From the NCBI GenBank assembly GCA_002501885.1, contig DAON01000004.1, forward strand, positions 1 through 33,570: a stretch of DNA of 33,570 bases. Reading direction: 5' to 3'. The DNA comes from Euryarchaeota archaeon UBA220 (lineage in GTDB: Archaea; Thermoplasmatota; Poseidoniia; Poseidoniales; Thalassarchaeaceae). Below the pieces are notes generated by a model. The model worked only from the letters and a program-made list of their open reading frames with translations, was not told where the DNA came from and ran no database searches. How positions within the stretch are numbered: the stretch's first letter is position 1; each line of letters begins with the position of its first letter. Of this stretch, positions 26,701 to 33,570 are shown piece by piece. A program made the position numbers and the translations under genes.

Positions 26701-29475
26701 TATGCATGCTCATGGAATAGGGACAATTCTGGAATCAACCCACTTAACGGCTCTGATTACCTAAACAACCCAGATGGTGACGGATACGATATCGATAGAG
26801 ACGGGAACCTAAGCTTGGAAGAGAGCTTGGTCAACTGGTTGGAGTATCACCTGAAGTCAAGTATTCTCTATGGCGACCAAACTGCAGCAGGTGAGGCTTA
26901 TCCTGAGAATTTCACAACTTTACTGTGGAATGATACTTGGATGGATTTTGCTGAAGACTCATTTGGAGATAGAACCAGTCTTGCTTATGGTAGTTTAGTC
27001 AATGGAACTACGCCTCAAGATGTAGGCTCGGCTAATCCTCTCTCGGCAGACTCCGACAGAGACGGAATGCCCGATGGCTGGGAATTCTATTTCGCTAGAT
27101 GGAGCTTATTCGATGGAGGATGGACTCTGAATCCTGTGGATGAAAGAGACAGGACGGGCGATCCAGATGGAGACGGAATGAATAACTGGGAAGAATACAA
27201 TGTTATTGACTCAAATCTCAGTGAAACAGACGAACTCATAACCGTTCCACAGTTCTACTTACTCAGCGTCGGCGGTGAGTTACTCGCATCTCCTTGGCTT
27301 TCTGCTCAGTCCTCAGCATCCTTCGGCTCCTTCCTGACTGAAGAACAATTCAACAAAACTGGAAGGACAGCAGATCCGAATAATCCTGACACTGATAATG
27401 ATGGATTACTCGATGGAATTGAATTGATTTTCACTAGGTGGAATGCTACCGATGAAGTTTGGACCCTCAATCCATTGGTCCCAGGAGATGGGAATTATGA
27501 CTCAGATAGAGACGGCATTACCGATTTAGTAGAGTTGAACCTGACATTCAACAACCCTGCCAATGGAGGATTGTCTCCCCCAGATGCTCCTAGGATGTGG
27601 CAGGAGGCCGAACAGATTGACCCGGATGAAGCAGTCAACAGGGTATTCAGGATTCTATTCAACAAAGAAGGAAGGGCCGAACTAGCAATCTCTCAATTTG
27701 AAGACTGGCAAGATGGCGGTGCGCCTAAACCAGTCGTTTCCGCTTTGCTGGGAGCATCAGACCCCAATGCTGAGGATACTGATCGAGACGGGATGAGTGA
27801 TGGATACGAGTACTGGTTCACAGAGTGGAACCTTGAAGAGAACAAATGGGAGATGAACCCACTCACTGACAGCGATATCCATGTCGATTCCGATGAGGAC
27901 TCATTCGACTGTAATGGTGATGGCTACATATCTGACTCAGAATCATTTGACAATCTAGCAGAATATGATGCTAGAGTCTATGGAAAAAGATCCGCAATAG
28001 ATACCATCCCTAACGGGACAGGATTGGTTTCCTATGGTGCCGATGCTGTGACAGCACAAATCCAAGAGAAATCCCTCTCGCCCGAAGCAGCATTCGCTCA
28101 ACTGTATGTTCAATTCTCAACAAAGAGCCTAGTTTCGGCGGAGCGCGCCGGCCTAATCAACGAGATTGACCCTGATACATTCAATTACAGTATTGCTGGA
28201 GTAAGTGACCCTACAGATAGTGATTCAGACAGGGACGGTATGCCCGATGGCTGGGAATTCTGCTACTCCATATATGGTGAATTCCTACCGATTAACGAAT
28301 ATCGATGGTCGATGAACCCAATTAACCCACTTGACACAGAATACGACCCTGATGCAGACGGTTGGTATGACAGGGTTTGGGAGGATATTCCCGCCGAACA
28401 GGGAGTTTGGGAAGGTAGAGAGTTTACACCTGCTCCGACGGATCAGCAAATCGGTCAAGGCTTCCAAGACCTTTACTTCAGCAATCTGATGGAATACGAG
28501 AACGGCACACATCCTCTCGATGCCGACTCTGATGACGACTCGATGGTGATGAAGCCAATTATGCAGAGCGGAGTAGTCATCGATTATGTCCAAGACACCA
28601 ATCTATCTGATGGCAGAGAGGTCTTCAAGTACGGGACCAATCCACTAGACAACGATACAGATGGAGACATGATGCCCGACTTCTATGAGTACTACAGAGG
28701 CTGGAATGAAGACAATGATAACTGGTCTTCATATCTCAAAATAGCAGTAGTCTGGCAGCAGATTACCGCTACAAACTGGAAACCTGTGAACATTAGCGGA
28801 AGTAGCATTGCGAGGCCCGAGCTAAGTTGGACTTGGTTCACACATGATGCAACTGATTCATCCGATTCAGGGCAGGATGCGGATAATGATGGGTCATGGG
28901 ATTGCTCCAGTGGGAGTTGCATATATGTCCCATACAACAACTTCCAGGAGTATTATGGTCTTGTCAATGCCTCTCTAGCTTCGCCTTCACTGGTGAGAAA
29001 TGCCGGTCTTTTCGATTGCTCAGGCAATATCGTACAGGAATGGTGGCAGTTACGAGAGTCACTCTTAGGAACATGCTCAGGTAGCGCTGCATTGAGTACG
29101 AATTATTTCAGGATGTACAGAGTAAACAATGCTGACATGCTCTACGCTCTAATCATTGACGACAACGATCTGGATTACGAAGATGTTGACTCAAGTAACG
29201 ATGTTGTACTGGTTAACGGAGCTTGGGCAGATGAATATCAGAGATTTGCTGGCGATCAATATCACCTTCCCAACACCGGACTAGGCGAGTATGTGTACGG
29301 GTGGTGGAATATCGACATCGATGGTGACCAGATAGCAGATGGAACCGATCCAACAAACTGGGATACGGATGGAGATTGGCTGAATGACTTCTTTGAGATT
29401 GAAGACGATATGCTAGATGGCGTCAGAGGAAATAGTGGCTCGCCCATCAGATACGATGACAGAACCACTAGTTGA
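23764..29475 (+). CDS. Giant secreted calcium-binding repeat protein (thrombospondin type 3-like) with embedded beta-propeller
   Basis: The 1,903-residue product begins with a signal peptide (MRRKQTALLITLLILGSMAFVSQ). It contains about a dozen motifs of the form D-x-D-x-D-G-x-x-D-G-x-E (DTDGDGLPDGYE, DSDRDGMPDGWE, DTDNDGLLDGIE), typical of calcium-binding thrombospondin type 3-like repeats. Each is often followed, some 25-30 residues later, by a half-motif such as LNPxxxxD...DxDGxxNxxEY. Between residues ~385 and 735 the repeats stop and a propeller-like domain appears, with blade phrases RLLVGSKYGITALD, LLLVGTDAGLIAWN, GVWVGTAGGLHLLD and MIYLGSRDGTWCLE. I see no C-terminal membrane helix, unlike the other surface proteins here, so it may be released or held by partners. 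Cysteines mostly occur in close pairs. It probably forms a rigid calcium-stabilised extracellular rod; its role is unknown. Confidence 0.88.
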   Translation: MRRKQTALLITLLILGSMAFVSQTRPQASVSSTDPITADRGGPPVTDEDGDKIPDLHESIFGDVRLIESSTGIISISGLDPMNSTDNMSDHDRDGASALLEFCWPYTLDTCFDRLSLTGKPPQFTDSGLREYLDPRVADTDGDGLPDGYEIHMCTEGGLGYQNATNAWQCLWFDPLDPSDSIEDIDACEDFTFGCGDGFDVNRDGLIDFGERYTNSEEYLYGTPDDWITERDGLWCAGEIPGLSRDSCQSEVERATGDDGWLGSDPTEPDSDYYTWSEVLAVGLAVPGDGIPDGWEVHYGLDPRNSSDAIEDTDMDGWDLDRDGFIIPDISTATVHWGEAFSNYEEYMIHHDDGAWVTPGLRGTQITSQQESPISFDQSTSPGLVDGAVHTVVSDQSRDRLLVGSKYGITALDPFGGTASLHPLPSGIEMNTMFRWTSGDLDYLIIGSNIGLHHVILENGLPDMGTLTESNLGPIEHISELDTGSGDLDLMVFGNSSAWTMTLSSIDNGVELSTAILNEAMSEILSDAGAQTRDAVHVPMFGRGPLLLVGTDAGLIAWNTTDGSTSIGNPWWVFDRENAEEFVQRADLLNISKSAIVNALVKAGPLDATGEVEEVTGVWVGTAGGLHLLDLQLLIQMPRTAFDTERMYNIERWQNGANDIHSILPMDGMIYLGSRDGTWCLEGGHAGILGLGLNQTRIPGLVTSLTTLKQGSNIWVFTGISPGRYMNIMPIDPTSVDSDLDGMPDGWEFIYGLDPTDPYDRDRDADADGVYYTSADGFTLSRDWTNLNEYRFISSTEGGFNGSDPRNMDTDGDGLTDGEEYWGWFADSTNFDCHYLNDEYLCDEETGQLAKQVHLEGWLGSGAGGGTDGPTDPTNADTDGDGMPDGWEMEHRRWIGDVYNGGNLWTLDPRDPSDKDEDADGDGLSNLCEYMWSNLLETVLREGLPTHGETAEAAANWSATDPNNIDSDGDSLPDGWEARYACSWNRDNSGINPLNGSDYLNNPDGDGYDIDRDGNLSLEESLVNWLEYHLKSSILYGDQTAAGEAYPENFTTLLWNDTWMDFAEDSFGDRTSLAYGSLVNGTTPQDVGSANPLSADSDRDGMPDGWEFYFARWSLFDGGWTLNPVDERDRTGDPDGDGMNNWEEYNVIDSNLSETDELITVPQFYLLSVGGELLASPWLSAQSSASFGSFLTEEQFNKTGRTADPNNPDTDNDGLLDGIELIFTRWNATDEVWTLNPLVPGDGNYDSDRDGITDLVELNLTFNNPANGGLSPPDAPRMWQEAEQIDPDEAVNRVFRILFNKEGRAELAISQFEDWQDGGAPKPVVSALLGASDPNAEDTDRDGMSDGYEYWFTEWNLEENKWEMNPLTDSDIHVDSDEDSFDCNGDGYISDSESFDNLAEYDARVYGKRSAIDTIPNGTGLVSYGADAVTAQIQEKSLSPEAAFAQLYVQFSTKSLVSAERAGLINEIDPDTFNYSIAGVSDPTDSDSDRDGMPDGWEFCYSIYGEFLPINEYRWSMNPINPLDTEYDPDADGWYDRVWEDIPAEQGVWEGREFTPAPTDQQIGQGFQDLYFSNLMEYENGTHPLDADSDDDSMVMKPIMQSGVVIDYVQDTNLSDGREVFKYGTNPLDNDTDGDMMPDFYEYYRGWNEDNDNWSSYLKIAVVWQQITATNWKPVNISGSSIARPELSWTWFTHDATDSSDSGQDADNDGSWDCSSGSCIYVPYNNFQEYYGLVNASLASPSLVRNAGLFDCSGNIVQEWWQLRESLLGTCSGSAALSTNYFRMYRVNNADMLYALIIDDNDLDYEDVDSSNDVVLVNGAWADEYQRFAGDQYHLPNTGLGEYVYGWWNIDIDGDQIADGTDPTNWDTDGDWLNDFFEIEDDMLDGVRGNSGSPIRYDDRTTS
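23898..29409 (+). repeat. In-frame DxDxDGxxDGxE coding repeats
   Basis: About thirteen copies are scattered through the giant gene, the first degenerate (DEDGDKIPDLHE) and the last at the extreme C-terminus (DTDGDWLNDFFE). Copies at 27067-27088 and 28240-28261 share an identical 22-base in-frame stretch, which suggests recent duplication or gene conversion. The array is broken by the propeller-like stretch between about 24915 and 25965. Confidence 0.8.
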
Positions 29476-29505
29476 GTTCTTGTGCTCTGACTTCTGCGCA
29501 CAATC

Positions 29506-29973
29506 ATGGAAGGAGATAGAGTCCCTTCTCCCGACCAACCAGTTGAAGACAGACTACTATTCTTACAAGAGAACATGGTGAGTTTTGTCAAACAATTTAA
29601 CATGCCAGTAATTGAGGTATCACTAGTACTCTCTAAGTATATCCGTATAATTCTCGACTCTCTCACACAGGCGGCTCAAAGAGAGGGCGAGACTTTGCCT
29701 GAGAATCTAGTTGAACCTTGGCCGATAGATTCCAATCCCGACGCACCAACAATCGAATCATTCCCTCTGGAAAGACTTCTGGGGAGTCTAGATGAAGATA
29801 GGATGGATATCTTTGATACACTAATCCGCAGTATACTAAATGAGAGTCAATTGCCCTTTGTACCCTCTTTGACTCTATTACGAGAATGGGAGCGACTAGC
29901 CAGGACTCAACTTTCTCTAGCTGGCTCTCCGGGTCATCTATTCAGTCCGATGGAGTTCCCAGATGGATTCTAA
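29506..29973 (+). CDS. Small acidic hypothetical protein
   Basis: The 155-residue product has no signal peptide, membrane helix or cysteine. The N-terminal third looks helical and amphipathic (VEDRLLFLQENMVSFVKQF, VLSKYIRIILDSLTQAAQRE), the middle is Pro- and Asp-rich (LVEPWPIDSNPDAP), and a second helical part follows (DIFDTLIRSILNES). I do not recognise a family. It starts 30 bases after the giant repeat protein on the same strand and may share its transcript. Its TAA overlaps the stop of the convergent membrane protein in a four-base CTAA. It is probably a real cytoplasmic gene, because start, strand and packing fit the neighbourhood. Confidence 0.65.
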   Translation: MEGDRVPSPDQPVEDRLLFLQENMVSFVKQFNMPVIEVSLVLSKYIRIILDSLTQAAQREGETLPENLVEPWPIDSNPDAPTIESFPLERLLGSLDEDRMDIFDTLIRSILNESQLPFVPSLTLLREWERLARTQLSLAGSPGHLFSPMEFPDGF

Positions 29974-30305
29974 CCGTCGTTCTCAGCTTTAGCTACAATG
30001 CGACTCGAGATCCACCACGCGTCAGCAATAGACCAGACCCAGAGTACAGGCCACATGACGACAGACAGTATTAGTGGAAGTTGGATAACAAAGTACCCGA
30101 AAGCCTTCCTATGTTGACGATTGAAGTGCTGACCTAGAAACAGGAACGGCACAAATGAGAGTACTAAAGCGAATAGTGGCCGCAACGCCCCCCAAGGGCC
30201 TATCCCTCCACTTAGCTCGTACCAAATCACCCCCAATGCACCTATGGCGCTGCCTGAATCAGGCTCTTCCTGAGCCGCGATACTGACGACATACTCCTCT
30301 GCCAT
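29970..30305 (-). CDS. Small membrane protein, unknown function
   Basis: The 111-residue product has an acidic N-terminus (MAEEYVVSIAAQEEPDSG) and two or three hydrophobic segments (~22-32 weak, ~42-57 and ~72-95), a short basic loop (NRQHRKAFG) between them, and a final VWSIADAWWISSRI. That ending recalls small TM2-like or DUF-type integral membrane proteins, in which a Trp/Asp motif closes the last helix, but I cannot assign a family. It is convergent with the acidic protein gene (four-base stop overlap) and divergent from the pyroglutamyl-peptidase/Nudix gene. Confidence 0.7.
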   Translation of the reverse strand: MAEEYVVSIAAQEEPDSGSAIGALGVIWYELSGGIGPWGALRPLFALVLSFVPFLFLGQHFNRQHRKAFGYFVIQLPLILSVVMWPVLWVWSIADAWWISSRIVAKAENDG

Positions 30306-30352
30306 CGCCTATTCCCTTGGCGGGGAACGAATCAACCTGACGCCACGATGAG

Positions 30353-30361
30353 TATAGAAAA
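30353..30361 (+). promoter_or_regulatory. TATA-like box of the peptidase-Nudix gene
   Basis: TATAGAAAA lies 31-39 bases before the GTG at 30392. Transcription from it would begin only a few bases before the start codon, giving an almost leaderless message, which fits the absence of a Shine-Dalgarno site. A weak hairpin (TTCCC...GGGAA, 30312-30327) lies farther upstream. Confidence 0.45.
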
Positions 30362-30391
30362 GCCGAACAATAACTCCTTACTCGCAATGCC

Positions 30392-31378
30392 GTGCCAGAT
30401 GACAAGTTACTGATTACAGCATTCCCTGTATTCTCCAGTCATTCTACCAATGTTTCAGAGGATGTGATGAAAATCATCCTTGGCATGAGTCCTAAGAGTC
30501 TGAATGTAGAGGCCGAATTACTGGCTGTTGACAAGCAAGGATCTTGCCTGATATCACAGAAAATTCGAGATGGAGTCAAGTATAGGGGAATCATCCACCT
30601 TGGACTAGCTTCGAATAGAGATAGAATCAACTTGGAGAGAGTGGCTAAGAACCTAATCTCAATGTCAGAGCCGGATAACTCCGGCCGCCGTATAGAGTCT
30701 GAAAAAATCGAAACTGATGGCCCTCCGAACCTAGAGACTACAGCACCCATTCACATTCTGGATGAGGAATTTGAACACGATGATTTCGTTGAATGGAGTA
30801 CGGATGCTGGAGGATTTGTTTGTAATGAGACATATTACAGAACCCTATATGCTCTCAATCAGACAGATAATTCAGACACGCCGACAATATTTGTCCATCT
30901 TCCTCCCGCTGAATTTATCCCGGCTGAAAAACAAGCCGAGATAGTAACAAAGATTGCAGAATCCATGGTATTGAGGCCAACCTATGATGTCGTAGCTGCA
31001 CTATTATTTGATGACAAAGGGCGTATACTGGCCTGTAAGCGACCAACTCAAGATGCCTGGGCTGGCTGGTGGGAATTTCCAGGCGGAAAGGTCGACGAGG
31101 GTGAATCATACTCACAGGCTCTGAGTAGGGAAATTGAGGAAGAGATGGGGGTATCTATCGAACCAGGTGATTTGGTAGAATCAATCTCATTCGATTACGA
31201 AGACCGCACTGTTAGGTTGCAAATCTGGAATTGTGGTATCATAAATCCCGACTCAATCACCTTAAGGGAGCACGACGATTCTAGATGGTTGTCAAGGCAA
31301 GAGTTACTTGATGTTAAGTGGCTACCTGCAGATTTACCAATCATCATTAGGTGGATGGAAGAAGGTATCCCAAGCTAA
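30392..31378 (+). CDS. Pyroglutamyl peptidase (C15)-like domain fused to Nudix (MutT-type) hydrolase
   Basis: The 328-residue protein has two domains. Residues ~5-195 match pyrrolidone carboxyl peptidase, which removes N-terminal pyroglutamate. TAFPVFSSHSTN corresponds to the family's TGFxPFGG region, IIHLGL and INLERVAKN include Glu82, DAGGFVCNETYY carries Cys144 and IFVHLPP carries His169. These are nearly the positions of the Glu81/Cys144/His168 triad of the bacterial enzyme, so activity is plausible. Residues ~198-325 are a Nudix hydrolase, with box GGKVDEGESYSQALSREIEEEMGV-type spacing (G-x5-E-x7-REIEEEMG, from 232) and a MutT-like GRILACKRP...WWEFPGGK context; that group cleans up damaged nucleotides such as 8-oxo-dGTP. 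No stop or frame change lies between the domains. GTG 30392 is the only good start. Why the two activities are joined is unknown. Confidence 0.85.
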   Translation: MPDDKLLITAFPVFSSHSTNVSEDVMKIILGMSPKSLNVEAELLAVDKQGSCLISQKIRDGVKYRGIIHLGLASNRDRINLERVAKNLISMSEPDNSGRRIESEKIETDGPPNLETTAPIHILDEEFEHDDFVEWSTDAGGFVCNETYYRTLYALNQTDNSDTPTIFVHLPPAEFIPAEKQAEIVTKIAESMVLRPTYDVVAALLFDDKGRILACKRPTQDAWAGWWEFPGGKVDEGESYSQALSREIEEEMGVSIEPGDLVESISFDYEDRTVRLQIWNCGIINPDSITLREHDDSRWLSRQELLDVKWLPADLPIIIRWMEEGIPS

Positions 31379-31884
31379 TCATCATTCATTGTAGGATTGC
31401 CTCTCTTATCGAACCATTCTGTAGGATCTCCTTGCTCTGACATACTCAGGCCATCGCCAACAAATCTTGGCACTGAATCTCTACCAGGGTGCCAAGTAAC
31501 TTTCTCCAGCCATTCTGCAAGTCCTTCCATCACAATTCCAACCTCAATATCCCCTCCTAGAGGTCGCTCTTCAAGCACAAATGACAATTTCCCAGCCATC
31601 GCCGCTTGCCTAGAGATTGAGAAGTTAGTCGAATCTCCCCGCATATTCATCGACATGGCATCTAAGGCAGTATCCAGAATTCTTTGGTCTCGCGCAGAAT
31701 CAAGTAGATTGTCGAGCGTTTCACATTCTCCTTCTAGAACAATTTTCTGCCGAGACTGAGGGAAAGTGCTTGATTCAGGCAAAGAGTCAGGAACCCACTC
31801 GGGAAACATGTTCCGAACGGACTCGATGACTCTAATCGCATCCTCGTGTGGCTGAATGATAGTCGATAATCGGATCTCTGCCAT
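31375..31884 (-). CDS. UPF0201 family RNA-binding protein (dsRBD-like fold)
   Basis: The 169-residue cytoplasmic protein matches the archaeal UPF0201 family. The N-terminal strand-helix begins ISTII-like with QPHEDAIRVIESVRNMFP (11-28; the family has PTEDxxKVxxAxxNxxP). RDQRILDTALDAM is at 66-77, and the core signature ISRQAAMAGKLSF...RPLGGDIEV spans 90-115 (family: KQxAxxGKxxF...PLGxIxV). The WHPGRDSVPRF segment is also family-like. The last ~25 residues are an acidic and Gly-rich extension. The fold resembles ribosomal protein L5 or dsRBD proteins, and RNA binding is predicted for the family but the physiological role is not settled. It is convergent with the peptidase-Nudix gene and shares the four-base CTAA stop overlap. 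Confidence 0.85.
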   Translation of the reverse strand: MAEIRLSTIIQPHEDAIRVIESVRNMFPEWVPDSLPESSTFPQSRQKIVLEGECETLDNLLDSARDQRILDTALDAMSMNMRGDSTNFSISRQAAMAGKLSFVLEERPLGGDIEVGIVMEGLAEWLEKVTWHPGRDSVPRFVGDGLSMSEQGDPTEWFDKRGNPTMNDD

Positions 31885-31942
31885 GGCGATGCCAGTCGTT
31901 GAAGGCTCATGAGCGCTGCGGAAGCAACTCCCAAGAGCGCGA

Positions 31943-32698
31943 ATGATTCAAAGATGCGACTTGAGACAAAGAGCCGTGCCTGAACGCTCCCCGGTGCTAG
32001 CCATCGCTCTGCTAGTCGCACCCACTCTTTGCTTAGTGGCAATTAGATTCGCATTGACAGCACTCGAAGAAGTTCTTTCTGAGGACCCCATTTTGCTATA
32101 TTCCCTCCACGGAGTGGCTCTGGTAATTGGTCTGATTATGTTTGTTAGGTATCGTAAAGTCGAGGATCACGAGTATCACCGCTCACAGGCAATTAGGAAA
32201 CTGTCGAAGACATATTCGAGAGAAGATCGAGGACTTTGGGAGAAAGGAGATTCAGCTATAGAGAAATTGGAAACAAAGGCAAAATCTCCTAAGAAAGGAA
32301 AGGCTGCTATACGTTCTATGCAACTCCAGAAAGGAAGTATTGGATCTTTGAACCAAGAAAGGCATGAAGAGGAAATCTCTGACGACGAAGAAGAGACAAA
32401 ATCTCGCAATCAAGGAATCAGTACAATCGTAGATGAGCAAGCTGTTTCAAAATCAAAGGGTCCCGGGCTAATTTCCAGATTCTCCACTTGGGTCAGCCAC
32501 AGACTCGATAACTCTGCCAAGCGCAGGATGGAGAAGAAGTCGGCCAAGCCGAAAACTAAGACTCCTAATTCCTCGGACATGTGGGCCAGTCCAACAGATT
32601 CGAGTCTTACACGGTCTGTTCTATCTTGTCCCTCCTGTGGAGCTTTGAACAATGCAGGAACATCATACTGCACATCATGTGGAGACCTATTAGCATAG
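31943..32698 (+). CDS. Two-helix membrane protein with C-terminal zinc ribbon
   Basis: The 251-residue protein from ATG 31943, or 240 residues from GTG 31976, has two membrane helices (about 17-40 and 49-71). A long, highly charged, probably disordered cytoplasmic stretch of about 150 residues follows (KAKSPKKGKAAI, HEEEISDDEEETKS, KRRMEKKSAKPKTKTP). It ends in a zinc ribbon with CPSC (229-232) and CTSC (243-246), ten residues apart. Membrane-plus-zinc-ribbon proteins are common in archaea and generally lack a known function. The 42-base gap to dnaJ on the same strand suggests co-transcription, but no mechanistic link is visible. Confidence 0.75.
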   Translation: MIQRCDLRQRAVPERSPVLAIALLVAPTLCLVAIRFALTALEEVLSEDPILLYSLHGVALVIGLIMFVRYRKVEDHEYHRSQAIRKLSKTYSREDRGLWEKGDSAIEKLETKAKSPKKGKAAIRSMQLQKGSIGSLNQERHEEEISDDEEETKSRNQGISTIVDEQAVSKSKGPGLISRFSTWVSHRLDNSAKRRMEKKSAKPKTKTPNSSDMWASPTDSSLTRSVLSCPSCGALNNAGTSYCTSCGDLLA

Positions 32699-32740
32699 GT
32701 GGGGTTGAAAACAGTCGATTAGGAGCCCTCATCGGTAAGC

Positions 32741-33570
32741 ATGTCTGCAAAGAGAGATTACTACGAGGTCCTCGAGATTTCTAAGGGCGCTACCGATTCG
32801 GAAATCAAGCGTGCATTCAGGTCCTTAGCCCGCAGATATCATCCCGACAAGAATCCTGATGATTCTGAAGCTGAGACTAAGTTCAAAGAAGTCCAAGAGG
32901 CATATGCAGTACTTTCCAATCCCGACGAGCGCAAGAAGTATGACATGTTTGGCCATGAACAACCGGGCGGATCTCCCTTCGGACCGGGAGGATTCCAAGG
33001 AGTCAATATCAGTATCGATGACTTATTTGGCGGAGGGATAGAAAGCATATTCAGCCAGATTTTCAGCGGCGGTGGTCCTCGAAGAAGAAGCCGAGGGACT
33101 GATCTGCTAGTAAATCATGAGGTTCCTTTCCAAACCGTATTCGATGGAGCCGAACAATCGATGGAAATCGATGTACTGAAGCTATGTGATGAGTGTGATG
33201 GCAGAGGCTCACCAATACCTGAAGGAGTGAGGGAATGCCCTACTTGTGATGGTAGAGGAAGAATTCAGAGAATAGAAAAGGCAGGATTCTTCACTAAACA
33301 GGTGGTTACGGATTGTTCCACATGCAGGGGAGAAGGTCGCATAGTCAGCGACCCTTGTGGGGCCTGTGGAGGAGAAGGAAGATCAACGAAGCCCAAGCAA
33401 GTCACATTTACAGTCCCTGCTGGCATATCTTCCGGAACGCGACTTAGGATGCGAGGCCACGGAGAGGCTCCGAGAGGAGGAAGGGGAGAGAACGGAGATT
33501 TGTACATCCAAATCGAGGTTAATGAGCATCCTTGGTTCGAGAGAGATGGTTCGGACCTTCTGATGGCACT
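32741..33570 (+). CDS. dnaJ: DnaJ (Hsp40) chaperone, 3' end cut by window
   Basis: The frame runs open to the last base, so only the first 276 residues are present. The J domain occupies residues ~6-70 with HPD at 34-36, the contact that stimulates the ATPase of DnaK. A Gly/Phe-rich linker follows (~75-112, GGSPFGPGGFQG and DLFGGG). The zinc domain has all four CxxCxGxG-type repeats: CDECDGRG (149), CPTCDGRG (166), CSTCRGEG (192) and CGACGGEG (206), so this is a type A DnaJ. The peptide-binding beta domain begins after residue 215 and is truncated. ATG 32741 yields the usual MSAKRDYYEVL beginning. Usually a co-chaperone of DnaK and GrpE, neither of which is in this window. Confidence 0.97.
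   Translation, partial: MSAKRDYYEVLEISKGATDSEIKRAFRSLARRYHPDKNPDDSEAETKFKEVQEAYAVLSNPDERKKYDMFGHEQPGGSPFGPGGFQGVNISIDDLFGGGIESIFSQIFSGGGPRRRSRGTDLLVNHEVPFQTVFDGAEQSMEIDVLKLCDECDGRGSPIPEGVRECPTCDGRGRIQRIEKAGFFTKQVVTDCSTCRGEGRIVSDPCGACGGEGRSTKPKQVTFTVPAGISSGTRLRMRGHGEAPRGGRGENGDLYIQIEVNEHPWFERDGSDLLMA

Noticed and set aside
23898..29409. Repeats as a CRISPR array or mobile element
   Set aside because: The repetition is in frame, protein-level and irregularly spaced; it is explained by calcium-binding motifs.
31397..31759. Plus-strand open frame of 120 codons over the UPF0201 gene
   Set aside because: The minus-strand product matches a known family through its length; the plus-strand translation is Ser/Pro-rich and without motifs.
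1..33570. tRNA, rRNA, integrase or transposase signatures
   Set aside because: None was found by eye on either strand; all gaps are too short for rRNA and none showed a tRNA cloverleaf core.

Overview
The window looks like chromosomal DNA from a planktonic archaeon, most likely of the Marine Group II / Poseidoniales type (Thermoplasmatota). This is an inference. It rests on archaeal marker families (CDP-archaeol synthase CarS, an AglB/STT3 oligosaccharyltransferase, the dsRBD-like UPF0201 RNA-binding family), TATA-type promoter elements, Shine-Dalgarno sites of the GGTGA type, very tight gene packing, and an unusual load of giant secreted or membrane-anchored beta-rich proteins. I see no phage genes, insertion sequences, CRISPR array, rRNA or recognisable tRNA. 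No gene-free stretch exceeds about 140 bases.

Layout. Bases 1-2803: a membrane-anchored surface protein cut by the window edge and, convergent to it, a single-pass surface protein. Bases 2881-4879: CarS (archaeal membrane lipid synthesis) and PurD (purine synthesis). Bases 4994-22786: a same-strand block of four large genes. These are a roughly 3,160-residue oligosaccharyltransferase with extensions at both ends, a membrane-tethered subtilisin-like protease, a 1,446-residue beta-helix/Ig-like surface protein, and a winged-helix/STAND ATPase/TPR regulator. Bases 22783-29973: a YycJ-like metallo-beta-lactamase-fold hydrolase on the minus strand, then a 1,903-residue secreted calcium-binding-repeat protein and a small acidic protein. 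Bases 29970-33570: a small membrane protein, a pyroglutamyl-peptidase/Nudix fusion, UPF0201, a membrane protein with a C-terminal zinc ribbon, and a DnaJ that runs off the window end.

How the genes may work together. The central block reads as a cell-surface module. One gene can N-glycosylate exported proteins, one can process them outside the cell, one is a large displayed scaffold with a cytoplasmic tail, and the fourth could regulate. This is inference from adjacency and strand. The strongest single novelties are the three-part oligosaccharyltransferase, the peptidase C15-Nudix fusion with all three catalytic residues present, a beta-propeller embedded in a chain of calcium-binding repeats, perfect three-base-loop palindromes ahead of each of the three giant surface-protein genes, and convergent gene pairs that share a four-base CTAA/TTAG double stop.
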